A stretch of DNA of 64,000 bases, taken from the NCBI RefSeq assembly GCF_023206395.1, contig NZ_CP066149.1, forward strand, positions 1,426,001 through 1,490,000, given 5' to 3'. Of this stretch, positions 1 through 10,874 are shown in pieces. The notes beneath the pieces were generated by a model. The model saw nothing but the letters and a program-made list of their open reading frames with translations, ran no database searches and was not told the origin of the DNA. The position numbers and the translations under genes are program-made. This DNA is from Vibrio sp. ED004. GTDB lineage: Bacteria; Pseudomonadota; Gammaproteobacteria; Enterobacterales; Vibrionaceae. Position 1 is the first letter of the stretch. Every line of letters begins with the position of its first letter.

Positions 1-155
1 GGGCTACGCTCGGTTAACTGAAGTCCAATTTCATCTTCGAGTTTGCGTATTTGACCGCTCAGTGTGGGCTGACTTACAAAGCACGCTTCTGCCGCTTTTC
101 GGAAGTGTTTGTGCTCTGCGAGCGCCACCAAGTATTCAAAGTCACGAATGTTCAT
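1..155 (-). CDS. oxyR: OxyR, LysR-type peroxide sensor, N-terminal part only
   Basis: The minus strand starts at 155 with MNIRDFEYLVALAEHKHF and continues through FVSQPTLSGQIRKLEDEIG, the winged helix-turn-helix of the LysR family. It matches E. coli OxyR almost residue for residue from memory. Only about 51 codons lie inside the window; the regulatory domain with the two redox cysteines is outside, so redox competence cannot be checked here. The gene is divergent from a peroxiredoxin-glutaredoxin gene, the expected arrangement for OxyR and a target, and an OxyR-type operator lies between them. OxyR is known to activate peroxide defence genes when its cysteines form a disulfide. Confidence 0.9.
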   Translation of the reverse strand, partial: MNIRDFEYLVALAEHKHFRKAAEACFVSQPTLSGQIRKLEDEIGLQLTERS

Positions 156-228
156 GATCAGTCTCTTACCTCAGGTTTTAATAAGAACAAGGGTTTTCAT
201 AGCAACATTTAAAAGAAAAATGCTCTTG

Positions 229-265
229 ATAGAATTTACCTATCAAAACCATAACATCAAACGAT
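229..265. promoter_or_regulatory. OxyR operator candidate
   Basis: The OxyR consensus is ATAG-N7-CTAT-N7-ATAG-N7-CTAT. Here ATAG (229-232), CTAT (240-243), ATAA (251-254) and CGAT (262-265) occur with exactly 7-base gaps, so 14 of 16 positions match. It lies between divergent oxyR and the peroxiredoxin-glutaredoxin gene and could serve autorepression and activation at once. Binding itself is inferred. Confidence 0.75.
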
Positions 266-377
266 TAGAGCTATCAAAGAATTTATCTAATAATGGGCTC
301 AACAAAACGAAACAGAGCAACGAAAAACGTTAAGCTCTAATAGAACAAAATTAAAAATACTATTTAAGGAAATCAAT

Positions 378-1106
378 ATGTTTGCATCTAAAGAAGGTCA
401 ATCAATCCCTCAAGTAACATTCCCAACTCGCCAAGGCGATGCATGGGTTAACGTAACGACAGAAGAGCTTTTCAAAGACAAGACAGTTATCGTATTCAGC
501 CTACCAGGCGCGTTTACTCCAACATGTTCTTCAAGCCACCTACCTCGTTACAACGAACTACATTCAGTGTTCAAAGAAAACGGCGTTGATGACATCCTTT
601 GTGTTTCTGTAAACGACACGTTCGTAATGAACGCATGGAAAGCAGACCAAGAAGCGGAAAACATCACATTCATCCCAGATGGTAACGGTGATTTTACAGA
701 CGGCATGGGTATGCTAGTTGAGAAAAACGACATCGGCTTCGGCAAACGTTCATGGCGCTACAGCATGCTGGTTAAAAACGGCGTGGTAGAAAAAATGTTC
801 ATCGAAGAAGGCGTACCAGGCGACCCGTTCAAGGTTTCTGATGCAGATACTATGCTTAACTACCTTGCTCCTGAGCACAAAGAGCAAGAGTCAATCACAG
901 TATTCACTAAGCCAGGCTGTCCTTTCTGTATGAAAGCGAAACAGAACCTAATCGACAAAGGTCTAAACTACGAAGAAGTGGTTCTAGGTAAAGACGCTAC
1001 AACAGTAAGCCTACGTGCAATCTCTGGTCGTACAACGGTTCCTCAAGTATTCATCGGTGGTAAACACATCGGTGGTAGCGAAGAACTAGAAGCTTTCCTA
1101 GGCTAA
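378..1106 (+). CDS. Hybrid peroxiredoxin (Prx5 type)-glutaredoxin
   Basis: This 242-residue protein reduces hydrogen peroxide and alkyl hydroperoxides using glutathione. Residues 1-165 form a Prx5-type peroxiredoxin with the peroxidatic Cys50 in [10 protein letters not shown]. Residues about 172-242 form a glutaredoxin with a CPFC dithiol (Cys181/Cys184), followed by the TVPQVFIGG cis-proline segment and GGSEEL. The fusion is known from Haemophilus and Vibrio, where the glutaredoxin part recycles the peroxiredoxin part. The ATG at 378 follows AAGGA at 367-371. The OxyR-type site upstream suggests peroxide induction. Length and domain order are normal for the family and no residue is missing. 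Confidence 0.93.
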   Translation: MFASKEGQSIPQVTFPTRQGDAWVNVTTEELFKDKTVIVFSLPGAFTPTCSSSHLPRYNELHSVFKENGVDDILCVSVNDTFVMNAWKADQEAENITFIPDGNGDFTDGMGMLVEKNDIGFGKRSWRYSMLVKNGVVEKMFIEEGVPGDPFKVSDADTMLNYLAPEHKEQESITVFTKPGCPFCMKAKQNLIDKGLNYEEVVLGKDATTVSLRAISGRTTVPQVFIGGKHIGGSEELEAFLG

Positions 1107-1312
1107 TAACTGCCAAAAGGCTAACCCACTCACTTGTGGGTTGGCTAACCCTATCGGGTTGAATCAAGCTTGTGGCTCGCATTAACCACAGTCACAAGCT
1201 AAACCTAATAAAACAGAATCACAAAACAAACCCGTTATCCTGACTCTCAAAAAAGTCACCAGAGTTGGAGGGGTTCGTTCAAACTAAATTCAGCCATTGC
1301 GAGAAAATTATT

Positions 1313-2779
1313 ATGAAACAAGTCAATGTAGATGTAGCAGTTATCGGGGGCGGTACGGCAGGTCTAGGTTCTTACCGCGCTGCAAAAGCACACACTGACA
1401 GTGTCGTGATGATTGAAGGCGGCCCTTACGGTACTACCTGTGCTCGTGTTGGTTGTATGCCATCTAAACTGCTTATTGCTGCTGCGGAAAGCGTACACCA
1501 AATCGAGAAAGCTCCGGCTTTTGGCGTTCACCCACAAGGCGATATCGTGATTAACGGCCGTGAAGTGATGGATCGAGTGAAGTTTGAACGTGACCGTTTT
1601 GTTGGTTTTGTTTTAGAAGGCGTTGATGAAATCCCAGAGCAAGACAAGATCTCTGGTTACGCAAAATTCTTAGACGACAACACGCTGCAAATTGATGACC
1701 ACACGGTTGTGACGGCTAAGCGTATTGTTATCGCGACAGGTTCTCGCCCTGCATACCCTGCAGTTTGGAATGAACTTGGCGACCGCCTAATCATTAACGA
1801 TGACGTGTTCAGCTGGGATGATTTACCAGAATCAGTTGCTGTATTTGGCCCTGGCGTTATTGGCCTTGAGCTTGGTCAGTCACTGCACCGCTTAGGTGTG
1901 AAGACCAAACTGTTCGGTTTAGGTGGTCAAGTTGGCCCAGTAACTGACCCAGAGATCATGGCTTACGCAGACAAAGCCTTCAATGAAGAGTTCTACCTAG
2001 ATGCCGACGTAAAAATCGAAAGCATGAAGCGTATTACCACTGAATCGGGTGAACCACGTGTCGAAATCCAGTTCATCAATAAGCAAGGTGAGCTAGAAAC
2101 CAACGTCGTTGAGTACGTACTGGCAGCAACAGGTCGTCGTCCTAATACAGATAAACTTGGCCTAGAGAATACCTCTCTTGAGCTTGATGAGCGTGGTGTT
2201 CCAATCGCAGACCACTACACGCTACAAACATCATTGCCATCAGTATTCATTGCGGGTGATGCAAGCAACCAACTGCCTCTTTTACATGAAGCTGCAGACC
2301 AAGCACGCATTGCGGGTGATAACGCAGGTCGCTTCCCTGAGATTCGTGCTGGTTTACGCCGCTCTAAAATCTCAGCGGTATTCTCGGACCCGCAAATCGC
2401 GATGGTTGGTGAAACCTACACAGAGATCACCACACGCTTAGGCACATGTGGCTGTTTCGCAACAGGTGAAGTGTCGTTCGAGAACCAAGGTCGTTCACGA
2501 GTGATGCTACGCAACAAAGGTATTCTGCACGTATACGGCGAGCAAGGTACAGGTCGCTTCCTTGGTGCTGAGATGATGGGACCAAACGCAGAACACTTGG
2601 CTCACTTACTAGCATGGGCACACCAGAACAAGATGACGGTTTCTGAAATGCTAGACATGCCGTTCTACCACCCAGTAATCGAAGAGGGTGTACGAACAGC
2701 GCTGCGTGACCTGAATGCTAAACTGCACCTAGGTCCAGAGATGGTGAAACACTGTCTAGATTGTGGTCCTGGTTGTTAA
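1313..2779 (+). CDS. Dihydrolipoamide-dehydrogenase-like flavoprotein disulfide reductase
   Basis: This is a pyridine nucleotide-disulfide oxidoreductase of 488 residues. The N-terminal FAD site is VIGGGTAGLGS (about residues 10-20), the redox pair is TCARVGCMPSK (Cys43/Cys48), the NAD site is VFGPGVIGLELGQS, and the second FAD motif is VFIAGDA. A C-terminal dimerisation domain carries the His-Pro and Glu pair of lipoamide dehydrogenases (YHPVIEE, His453). The protein ends in an unusual cysteine-rich tail, HCLDCGPGC. The ATG at 1313 is preferred over a TTG at 1265 because family homology begins there, although its ribosome site is weak. It is monocistronic, not beside aceEF, so it is probably not the pyruvate dehydrogenase E3. 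Its substrate is unknown. Confidence 0.8.
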   Translation: MKQVNVDVAVIGGGTAGLGSYRAAKAHTDSVVMIEGGPYGTTCARVGCMPSKLLIAAAESVHQIEKAPAFGVHPQGDIVINGREVMDRVKFERDRFVGFVLEGVDEIPEQDKISGYAKFLDDNTLQIDDHTVVTAKRIVIATGSRPAYPAVWNELGDRLIINDDVFSWDDLPESVAVFGPGVIGLELGQSLHRLGVKTKLFGLGGQVGPVTDPEIMAYADKAFNEEFYLDADVKIESMKRITTESGEPRVEIQFINKQGELETNVVEYVLAATGRRPNTDKLGLENTSLELDERGVPIADHYTLQTSLPSVFIAGDASNQLPLLHEAADQARIAGDNAGRFPEIRAGLRRSKISAVFSDPQIAMVGETYTEITTRLGTCGCFATGEVSFENQGRSRVMLRNKGILHVYGEQGTGRFLGAEMMGPNAEHLAHLLAWAHQNKMTVSEMLDMPFYHPVIEEGVRTALRDLNAKLHLGPEMVKHCLDCGPGC

Positions 2780-2833
2780 TCTCTGTTGATTGAGACAGGT
2801 AACCATTTGCTCTAATAACATAGATTAGATACT

Positions 2834-2862
2834 AAAAAGGAAAGCCATTGGCTTTCCTTTTT
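2834..2862 (+). terminator. Intrinsic terminator after the flavoprotein gene
   Basis: AAAAGGAAAGCCA pairs with TTGGCTTTCCTTTT and a T-rich tract follows, 55 bases after the stop codon at 2779. Confidence 0.85.
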
Positions 2863-2886
2863 GTTTTTTGGCAACGAGAAAATAAC

Positions 2887-3000
2887 AGATTCCCGATTAC
2901 GCTCCTTCGTCGCTTTCGGGAATGACGTTGATTTATTTAAGCAACTAAAACAAAACTCAGCCCGTCATTCCAGAACTGAGGGACGAGGTATCTGGAATCT
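2887..3000. repeat. REP-like pair of inverted hairpin units
   Basis: Two related units face each other. The first, 2887-2927, starts AGATTCCCGAT and ends TCGGGAATGACG. The second, 2963-3000, is its divergent reverse complement, starting CGTCATTCCAGA and ending ATCTGGAATCT. Each unit folds into its own hairpin, and both share the AGATTCC...GGAATGACG frame. This looks like a dispersed palindromic intergenic element. Copy number in the genome cannot be judged from one window. Confidence 0.7.
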
Positions 3001-3035
3001 CTTGAAGTCGTTACTTATCGCTAAAACTCAGAGAA

Positions 3036-3383
3036 TTACTTCTCAGCTGCAATCACAGAGATCTCAACTAATAACGCTTCACGAGCCATATCGCCAGTAA
3101 CACATGCACGAGCTGGAGCGTGACCTTCTGGAACCCACGCATCCCAAACTGCGTTCATTTCTTGGAAGTCTTTCATGTCTTTCAAGTAAATCGTTGCTGA
3201 CAGCATGTGCTCTTTGTCGCTGCCAGCCTGCTCAAGTAGCGCTTCTACTTTATCTAGCATGGTCTGTGTTTGTTCAGTGATGTCTTTAGTTGCATCAGCA
3301 CAAACTTGGCCACATAGGTAGATAGTACCGTTGTGTTTAACAATACGGCTCATGCGTTGCTTGGTTTCTTGGCGCTCAATCAT
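3036..3383 (-). CDS. RidA/YjgF family enamine-imine deaminase
   Basis: This 115-residue protein has the Rid fold. It shows the segment [13 protein letters not shown] near the N-terminus and the conserved [12 protein letters not shown] with the substrate-binding arginine, then [12 protein letters not shown] with the conserved Glu. Archetypal RidA hydrolyses reactive 2-aminoacrylate released by PLP enzymes; this paralogue may have another enamine or imine substrate. The start at 3383 has a purine-rich ribosome site (AGAGAGAAG); the internal Met at 3353 is an alternative. No partner gene is nearby and transcription runs towards the REP-like pair. Confidence 0.85.
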   Translation of the reverse strand: MIERQETKQRMSRIVKHNGTIYLCGQVCADATKDITEQTQTMLDKVEALLEQAGSDKEHMLSATIYLKDMKDFQEMNAVWDAWVPEGHAPARACVTGDMAREALLVEISVIAAEK

Positions 3384-3470
3384 CGATCTTCTCTCTCTAT
3401 GTCACCGTGATCCAATATCTTGTGACGTGGTATTATCAGGTCAACAAGCATAACGCGAATCAAGCCCAAG

Positions 3471-3719
3471 ATGACATGTCTTCATTGCAATAAAAATGAA
3501 AAAATCTTCAATAAACTCGGTCGCTGCCAACGTTGCATGAATCAACTCATGGTGCTGTCGCTCTTGAGTTGGGGAGCATGGTGGTTATTTTTCAGGGAAG
3601 ACCCGAAAACCATCAATGCTATCGCTTTGATGATGGCGGCTTTCGCGTTCAGTGGTTTACTGTCGCTGCATTGGGTAATGAAGTTTTTGGTGCTGCCTTT
3701 AAAGAACAAAAAGCGTTAG
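3471..3719 (+). CDS. Small membrane protein, DUF3624-like
   Basis: This 82-residue protein has an N-terminal cysteine-rich segment, TCLHCNKNEKIFNKLGRCQRC, that contains two CxxC pairs and may bind metal. Two hydrophobic helices follow (about residues 26-41 and 48-75) and the tail is basic, LKNKKR. From memory this pattern resembles DUF3624, a Vibrio-rich family of unknown function. The gene is divergent from the RidA gene and followed by a terminator hairpin. I can assign no role beyond probable inner-membrane location. Confidence 0.6.
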   Translation: MTCLHCNKNEKIFNKLGRCQRCMNQLMVLSLLSWGAWWLFFREDPKTINAIALMMAAFAFSGLLSLHWVMKFLVLPLKNKKR

Positions 3720-3826
3720 CTGAGGTGTTTGTTGGATTGGCAATAATGGTTAGATGATAGGTTCAATACTCAGATAATTGGTCACAACCATCGTACGAGT
3801 ATAATTTGCCAAACAGCAGATAGAAA

Positions 3827-3858
3827 AAAGCCCCAGAACCAATCGATTCTAGGGCTTT
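3827..3858 (+). terminator. Hairpin terminator downstream of the DUF3624-like gene
   Basis: AAAGCCC-AGAA pairs with TTCT-GGGCTTT, with one mismatch. A second small hairpin, TTCTTAGAAAATTCTAAGAA, follows directly. Confidence 0.6.
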
Positions 3859-3922
3859 CTTAGAAAATTCTAAGAAAAAGCAGTGGTACTTTAATAGACC
3901 GGGCTTTTCTTAATTTGTTCCC

Positions 3923-3950
3923 AAAAAAGATCAGATTTTTGATCTTTTTT
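3923..3950. terminator. Bidirectional terminator between argHA and its convergent neighbour
   Basis: AAAAAAGATCA pairs perfectly with TGATCTTTTTT around a 6-base loop. A tracts and T tracts on the two sides allow termination in both directions; it lies 24 bases beyond the argHA stop. Confidence 0.8.
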
Positions 3951-3973
3951 TTAGGGACTATAAAATCAATGCC

Positions 3974-5908
<1,935 letters not shown>

Positions 5909-5956
5909 TCAGTATTTTTCTGATGGTTTAAACTTACGGCAATTCAAAATGAAAAT

Positions 5957-5991
5957 AAAGTATTAATTCATTATTTTAACATATTTATTCA
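5957..5991 (-). promoter_or_regulatory. argH: Tandem ARG-box-like sites upstream of argHA
   Basis: The ArgR consensus is TGAATwwwwATTCA. The two candidates end in TATTAATTCA (5961-5970) and TATTTATTCA (5982-5991), exactly 21 bases apart, which is the usual centre spacing of paired ARG boxes. One half of each box matches perfectly and the other half is degenerate. They lie about 110-145 bases upstream of the argHA start. Confidence 0.5.
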
Positions 5992-6090
5992 CCAAAAGTT
6001 GAATCCATTGATTATTTTCAGCGTGGAGCGCGAATTATATGCCATTCGATAGTAAAAACCGAAGCTGATTTATTAGGCGAATAGAAACTA

Positions 6091-6126
6091 AAAAGCCCAC
6101 TCACTAATCAATAGTGAATGGGCTTT
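6091..6126 (-). terminator. argG terminator hairpin
   Basis: AAAGCCCACTCAC pairs imperfectly with GTGAATGGGCTTT, and an A tract at 6089-6094 gives a short T run on the minus strand. It lies 70 bases beyond the argG stop. Confidence 0.65.
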
Positions 6127-6195
6127 GCATAATAATGTCTGTTTACTGACCTTTAATTTTTCATCAAAGGCTAGTTTACTAACTCATTGTTAGGA

Positions 6196-7407
6196 TTACT
6201 TTTGGCTATTCAGGGCACGGATACGGCTTGATAGCGAGTAAAGACGGATGAAGCCTTCAGCGTGGCTTTGGTCGTAAACTTCATCTTCACCAAAAGTAGC
6301 AAACTCTTCAGAGTATAGGCTGTTGTCAGAACGCTTCTGAGTTACCGTTGCATGGCCTTTGTAAAGCTTGATAACGACTTCACCATTCACGTCTTGTGCT
6401 AGCTCTTCTGTCGCTGCAAGGATTGACTTACATAGCGGAGTGAACCAACGACCGTCGTATACAAGGTGAGAAGCTTTAACACCCAGCTCTTCACGGAATT
6501 CGAATGCCGCTTTATCAAGAACCAGTTGCTCTACTGCACGCAGTGCTTCCATCATGATGGTGCCACCCGGAGTTTCGTAACAACCACGAGACTTCATGCC
6601 TACAAGACGGTTTTCTACGATATCGATACGACCAACACCGTGCTTAGCACCCTTCTCATTTAGGTAAACCAGTGCGTTGTATGGCGTCATTGTTTCACCA
6701 TCAACCGCAACCACTTCGCCTTTTTCAACTTTAAGCGTCACTGTTTCAGATTCGTTTGGCGCTTGCTCTGGGTCTACAGTCCAAGCCCAGCAATCTTCAT
6801 TTGGCGCATTCCATGTATCTTCTAAAACGCCACCTTCTGTAGAGATGTGCCATGCGTTTGCATCACGCGAGTAAATCTTAGTAAGAGAAGCAGTACAAGG
6901 AATGTTACGTTCTGCTAGGTAATCTAGACACTCCTCACGGCTCACTAGATCCCACTCACGCCATGGTGCAATTACGTGTAGGTCTGGTGCTAGTGCTGCG
7001 AATGCACCTTCAAAACGAACTTGGTCATTACCTTTACCTGTACAACCGTGACACAGTGCGTCTGCACCGACTTTACGTGCAACTTCAACCTGCGCTTTCG
7101 CGATGATTGGACGAGCCATAGAAGTACCTAGTAGGTATTTGCCTTCGTAGTAAGCGCCTGTTTTTAGTGTTGGGTAAATGTAATCTGCCACCATCTCTTC
7201 TTTAAGATCAGCGATGTAACACTCAGAAGCACCAGAAGCTTTTGCTTTCTCTTCGATACCAATCAACTCTTCGTCGCCTTGACCAACATCCGCGACAAAC
7301 GCAACCACTTCACAGTCATAGTTCTCTTTCAACCATGGGATGATTACTGATGTGTCTAGACCGCCAGAGTAGGCTACTACAACTTTCTTTACGTTAACTT
7401 TGCTCAT
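6196..7407 (-). CDS. argG: Argininosuccinate synthase
   Basis: This enzyme joins citrulline and aspartate with ATP to form argininosuccinate. The protein has 403 residues, starting [20 protein letters not shown] with the ATP pyrophosphatase P-loop at about residues 12-20. Later family segments include [15 protein letters not shown] and RWFTPL near the C-terminus. The open frame extends 19 codons upstream, but the ATG at 7407 has a good ribosome site (AGGAGAAAG) and the expected family N-terminus. It lies between argB (113-base gap) and argHA in the arginine block. Confidence 0.96.
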   Translation of the reverse strand: MSKVNVKKVVVAYSGGLDTSVIIPWLKENYDCEVVAFVADVGQGDEELIGIEEKAKASGASECYIADLKEEMVADYIYPTLKTGAYYEGKYLLGTSMARPIIAKAQVEVARKVGADALCHGCTGKGNDQVRFEGAFAALAPDLHVIAPWREWDLVSREECLDYLAERNIPCTASLTKIYSRDANAWHISTEGGVLEDTWNAPNEDCWAWTVDPEQAPNESETVTLKVEKGEVVAVDGETMTPYNALVYLNEKGAKHGVGRIDIVENRLVGMKSRGCYETPGGTIMMEALRAVEQLVLDKAAFEFREELGVKASHLVYDGRWFTPLCKSILAATEELAQDVNGEVVIKLYKGHATVTQKRSDNSLYSEEFATFGEDEVYDQSHAEGFIRLYSLSSRIRALNSQK

Positions 7408-7520
7408 TTTCTTTCTCCTAGTTTCCATACTGCACATGGCGGTCAGCGTTGGAAATGACTTCATAATTATATGTTTATTTAGTTTGTCTAAATTCTTTAA
7501 GTAGTGACTCGTTGTGAGAA

Positions 7521-8309
7521 CTACTGAGGTAAAAACTGTGTTCCTATGCTTTTACCTGAAAACAGTTGTGTTAGCTTTTCTGGGTATCGCCAAGTAGCGA
7601 CTTCGATTGATCGTCCGAGGTCGTTGGCAGCTTCTAGTGCGGCTTGAACCTTAACGATCATGCCGTCAGTAATCACTTTGCCTACAATAAGATCATCGGC
7701 TTGTTGTTGATTAAGGCTTGGAATGAGGTGGCCTTTACCATCCAACACACCACTTACATCAGAAAGAAGAACCAGTTCAGCATCAAGTGCGCCAGCAACG
7801 GCAACCGCAGCTTGGTCTGCATTGACGTTCATCAGTTGGCCTTGTTCAGTTAAACCAATTGAGCTAATGATTGGCAGTGCGCCAGCATTAAGAATCGCCT
7901 GCAGGACGGTTGAGTCGCCCGGCTCCGCTTTTCCTACCGCACCCAGTTCAGGGTTCAGTTCGCTCACTTTGCATAAACCACCATCAGCTAGGCTCAAACC
8001 AACGGCATTGATACCGTCTTTAATCGCCTGACCTTGAAGTAATTTATTCGCCGTACCCGCTAATGCCCCGGCAATAACAGGAATCTGATCATAAGGAGTA
8101 ACACGTAGACCTTCTTTCTTAACGGTTTCGAGGTTCAACTTATTCATCAAATCATCAACAAGGTAACCACCACCGTGAACAATCACGATTGGTCGTTGTG
8201 CCTGTTGTTGGTAAGCAGAGATAGCACCAAATAACTTGCTAAGTGTTTCACCACAAGATAGCGCAGCGCCACCTAACTTTATGATTAATGGTTGATTATT
8301 AAGGCTCAT
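7521..8309 (-). CDS. argB: Acetylglutamate kinase
   Basis: This enzyme phosphorylates N-acetylglutamate in the second arginine step. The 262-residue protein shows the amino-acid-kinase glycine loops KLGGAALS (residues 11-18) and VHGGGYLVD, and later [14 protein letters not shown] and LLSDVSGVL. The length matches the short enterobacterial type, which usually lacks the N-terminal helix linked to arginine feedback inhibition. It begins 12 bases after argC, so the two are clearly co-transcribed. Confidence 0.96.
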   Translation of the reverse strand: MSLNNQPLIIKLGGAALSCGETLSKLFGAISAYQQQAQRPIVIVHGGGYLVDDLMNKLNLETVKKEGLRVTPYDQIPVIAGALAGTANKLLQGQAIKDGINAVGLSLADGGLCKVSELNPELGAVGKAEPGDSTVLQAILNAGALPIISSIGLTEQGQLMNVNADQAAVAVAGALDAELVLLSDVSGVLDGKGHLIPSLNQQQADDLIVGKVITDGMIVKVQAALEAANDLGRSIEVATWRYPEKLTQLFSGKSIGTQFLPQ

Positions 8310-8321
8310 ATCTAGATTCCC

Positions 8322-9326
8322 TTACACTAACGCAGTTAATGGCGCAAAACCATAACGTAAATTTAAACACTGCATCGCTTGGCTAGATGCACCCTTTAAC
8401 AAGTTATCAATCGCTGAAACAACGATGATGTGTTGACCTTGAACCTTCCAACCTAAATCACAGAAAGGTGTTTGTTCTACGTCTTGAATTCTTGGCAATG
8501 TCTCTTCGAGTAATCTCACCGCAGGTTTACCTTGGTAAGCTTGCTCAAAGGCATCTTGTACCTGTTGTTCTGTCACGCCTTCAGCCAATTTCATGGTGAT
8601 GGTCGCTAAAATACCGCGCTTGAAGTTGCCGAGGTGCGGAGTAAAAATCACATCACATCCTAAATGTGCAGCCATTTCAGGTTGATGACGGTGATTGAAT
8701 ACGCCGTAAGCTTGCAGACTCACTTCGCAGAAGCTGTTAACCATAGTCGCCTTACGACCCGCACCTGTAACACCACTCGTTGCGTTAATCACCGGCCATT
8801 GGTTCTCATCCAGCAACTTCGCTTCAACCAAAGGCTTAATCGCCAATTGTGATGCAGTTGGATAACAACCCGCGACTGCGACAAGTTGAGCCTCTTTAAT
8901 CGCTTGCTCATTCCATTCCGCTAAACCGTAAGCGGCTTTATCTAGCCATTGTTCGTGTTGGTGTTCAAAACCGTAGAACTCTTGGTAGAAGTTCTCGCCT
9001 TTCACTCTGAAGGCACCCGATAGGTCGAATACTTGGCAATCGTTCTCTAGAAAGATTGGCGCTAGGTCGTGACTTACTTCGTGTGCGGTGGCTAAGAAAA
9101 TCACATCAGACTGCCTTGCCACTTCTTCTGGATTCGTTAATGGTTGTACTGGCATATCAATCAAGCCAGCTAACTTACCGTGCAATGCCGCAATAGGTTT
9201 ACCTGCGTCTACACTATTGGCTGAGACATATAAACCTGATAGCGTGAGCTCAGGGTGTCTGTTTATCATTAGAGCCAGTTCTGCTCCTGTGTAGCCGCTT
9301 GCGCCAATGATCGTGGTTTTCAACAT
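8322..9326 (-). CDS. argC: N-acetyl-gamma-glutamyl-phosphate reductase
   Basis: This NADPH enzyme reduces acetylglutamyl phosphate to the semialdehyde in the third arginine step. The 334-residue protein starts with the dinucleotide motif [14 protein letters not shown], has the active-site cysteine in [14 protein letters not shown], and shows GVTGAGRKA and HRHQPEM further on. It is the first gene of argCBGHA and is divergent from argE, the classical arrangement for shared ArgR control. Confidence 0.96.
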   Translation of the reverse strand: MLKTTIIGASGYTGAELALMINRHPELTLSGLYVSANSVDAGKPIAALHGKLAGLIDMPVQPLTNPEEVARQSDVIFLATAHEVSHDLAPIFLENDCQVFDLSGAFRVKGENFYQEFYGFEHQHEQWLDKAAYGLAEWNEQAIKEAQLVAVAGCYPTASQLAIKPLVEAKLLDENQWPVINATSGVTGAGRKATMVNSFCEVSLQAYGVFNHRHQPEMAAHLGCDVIFTPHLGNFKRGILATITMKLAEGVTEQQVQDAFEQAYQGKPAVRLLEETLPRIQDVEQTPFCDLGWKVQGQHIIVVSAIDNLLKGASSQAMQCLNLRYGFAPLTALV

Positions 9327-9480
9327 CTCAACACATCCATTTCTGAGGTAAGTTACATTTCAAAATTTGACTATTCATACTTAATTTTTAGCTTCATTTG
9401 ATTTCTTATGCATTAAATGTGATTTAATATGTGTTTTACCGACTTATAGTTTTCCTGTCAATAGTAGAAGTGAAGATATT
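9327..9480. promoter_or_regulatory. argC-argE divergent promoter region
   Basis: This AT-rich gap must hold two facing promoters. An ATTCA half site (9373-9377) and TGCATTAAATGTGA (9408-9421) resemble ARG-box halves, but I see no convincing full 18-base box. ArgR control is expected from the arrangement and not proven here. Confidence 0.4.
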
Positions 9481-10617
9481 ATGCAATTACCGAGTTTTCT
9501 TGAGGTCTACAAAGGCCTAATTTCCACCGACTCTATTAGTTCTACCGATCCAAGCTGGGATCATGGCAACGAAAAAGTGATCGAAAAAATGGCTCAATGG
9601 TTTAAAGACTTGGGCTTTAGCGTAGAGGTCGTGGAAGTCGAGCCCGGCAAACATAATATGGTCGCAAAGATGGGTTCTGGTGAAGGTGGCTTACTATTAG
9701 CAGGACACAGCGACACCGTGCCATTTGATGAAGGGCGTTGGAACTTCAACCCTCATGCACTGACAGAGCACAATAATCGCTTCTACGGATTAGGCACAGC
9801 TGACATGAAAGGCTTCTTCGCTTTCGTCTATGAAGCGGCAAAGAAAATGGATTGGAGCAAACAGGCGAAGCCACTTTATGTATTGGCAACCTGTGATGAA
9901 GAGACCACCATGCTAGGTGCACGTCACTTCACAGAGAATGCACCGTTTAAACCGGACTACTGCATCATTGGTGAGCCGACTAGCCTAGTGCCGATTCGTG
10001 GACACAAAGGCCACGTGGCAAATGCAGTGCGAGTAACCGGTAAATCAGGTCACTCTTCTGATCCTGCGTTAGGCGTCAACGCCATCGAGATAATGCATGA
10101 AGTGTTGTTTGCGTTAATGCAGCTGCGTGACAAGTTAGTCAAAGAGTACCATCACCCGGGGTTTGCAATTCCAAGCCCTACTCTAAACCTTGGTCATATT
10201 CATGGTGGCGACAGCGCTAACCGTATCTGTGGTTGCTGTGAGCTACACTACGATGTGCGTCCTTTACCGGGTATCAGCTTAGATGGTTTGGATAACATGC
10301 TGCGCAGCGCACTCAAAGAAGTGGAAGCAAAATGGCCGGGCAGAATTGAAATTACGCCACTGCACGAACCCATCCCGGGTTACGAATGCCAACACGACCA
10401 TCCATTTATCGGTGGCATGGAATCCGTTTGCGAAACTGAATCGCAAACCGTGAACTACTGTACAGAAGCACCTTTCCTTCAAGAACTTTGCCCAACCTTA
10501 GTTCTGGGTCCGGGCTCAATCGACCAAGCTCACCAACCGGATGAGTTCTTAAGCTTCGATTTTATCGATCCAACGATTGATGTTCTGAGTAAATCCATCC
10601 GTAAATATTGTTTCTAG
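9481..10617 (+). CDS. argE: Acetylornithine deacetylase
   Basis: This zinc-dependent M20-family hydrolase converts N-acetylornithine to ornithine in the linear arginine route. The 378-residue protein shows [13 protein letters not shown] with the first metal His/Asp, [11 protein letters not shown], the catalytic pair in [12 protein letters not shown], and IGEPTSL. Its presence is slightly redundant with the ArgJ-like recycling route, but Vibrio keeps argE. A terminator follows at 10645-10674. Confidence 0.96.
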   Translation: MQLPSFLEVYKGLISTDSISSTDPSWDHGNEKVIEKMAQWFKDLGFSVEVVEVEPGKHNMVAKMGSGEGGLLLAGHSDTVPFDEGRWNFNPHALTEHNNRFYGLGTADMKGFFAFVYEAAKKMDWSKQAKPLYVLATCDEETTMLGARHFTENAPFKPDYCIIGEPTSLVPIRGHKGHVANAVRVTGKSGHSSDPALGVNAIEIMHEVLFALMQLRDKLVKEYHHPGFAIPSPTLNLGHIHGGDSANRICGCCELHYDVRPLPGISLDGLDNMLRSALKEVEAKWPGRIEITPLHEPIPGYECQHDHPFIGGMESVCETESQTVNYCTEAPFLQELCPTLVLGPGSIDQAHQPDEFLSFDFIDPTIDVLSKSIRKYCF

Positions 10618-10644
10618 TTATTGCTACCCTTTCGATATTTTTTT

Positions 10645-10674
10645 ATAAAAGCCGCCCAAAAAGGTGGCTTTTAT
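10645..10674 (+). terminator. argE terminator
   Basis: ATAAAAGCCGCC pairs with GGTGGCTTTTAT, with one G-T pair, 28 bases after argE. Confidence 0.8.
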
Positions 10675-10874
10675 TCTGTTATCTATGTCAAAGCCTGATC
10701 TTGTAATTAAATTTCACTTTATTCCGAAGTCTTGGAAAATTTACTTCTCTCGCATTTCGAAAACTAATAATTGCAAACTTAGAATGCTTTATTTGACTAT
10801 ATACAGCAGTTTTCGCTAGATTGTGTACTTAACAAGGAACAATGGATGTAATTTTTTTACGAGGCAGGATGACA

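Noticed and set aside
109..333. Plus-strand frame of 74 codons before the peroxiredoxin gene
   Set aside because: It runs antisense over the oxyR start and through the operator region, has no ribosome site and no known pattern.
1119..1149. Hairpin GGCTAACCCAC/GTGGGTTGGCT after the peroxiredoxin-glutaredoxin gene as a terminator
   Set aside because: The pairing is partly wobble and no T run follows, so termination there is not supported.
3533..3757. Alternative frame over the DUF3624-like gene
   Set aside because: The other frame has the cysteine motif, helices and a ribosome site; this one is a shadow.
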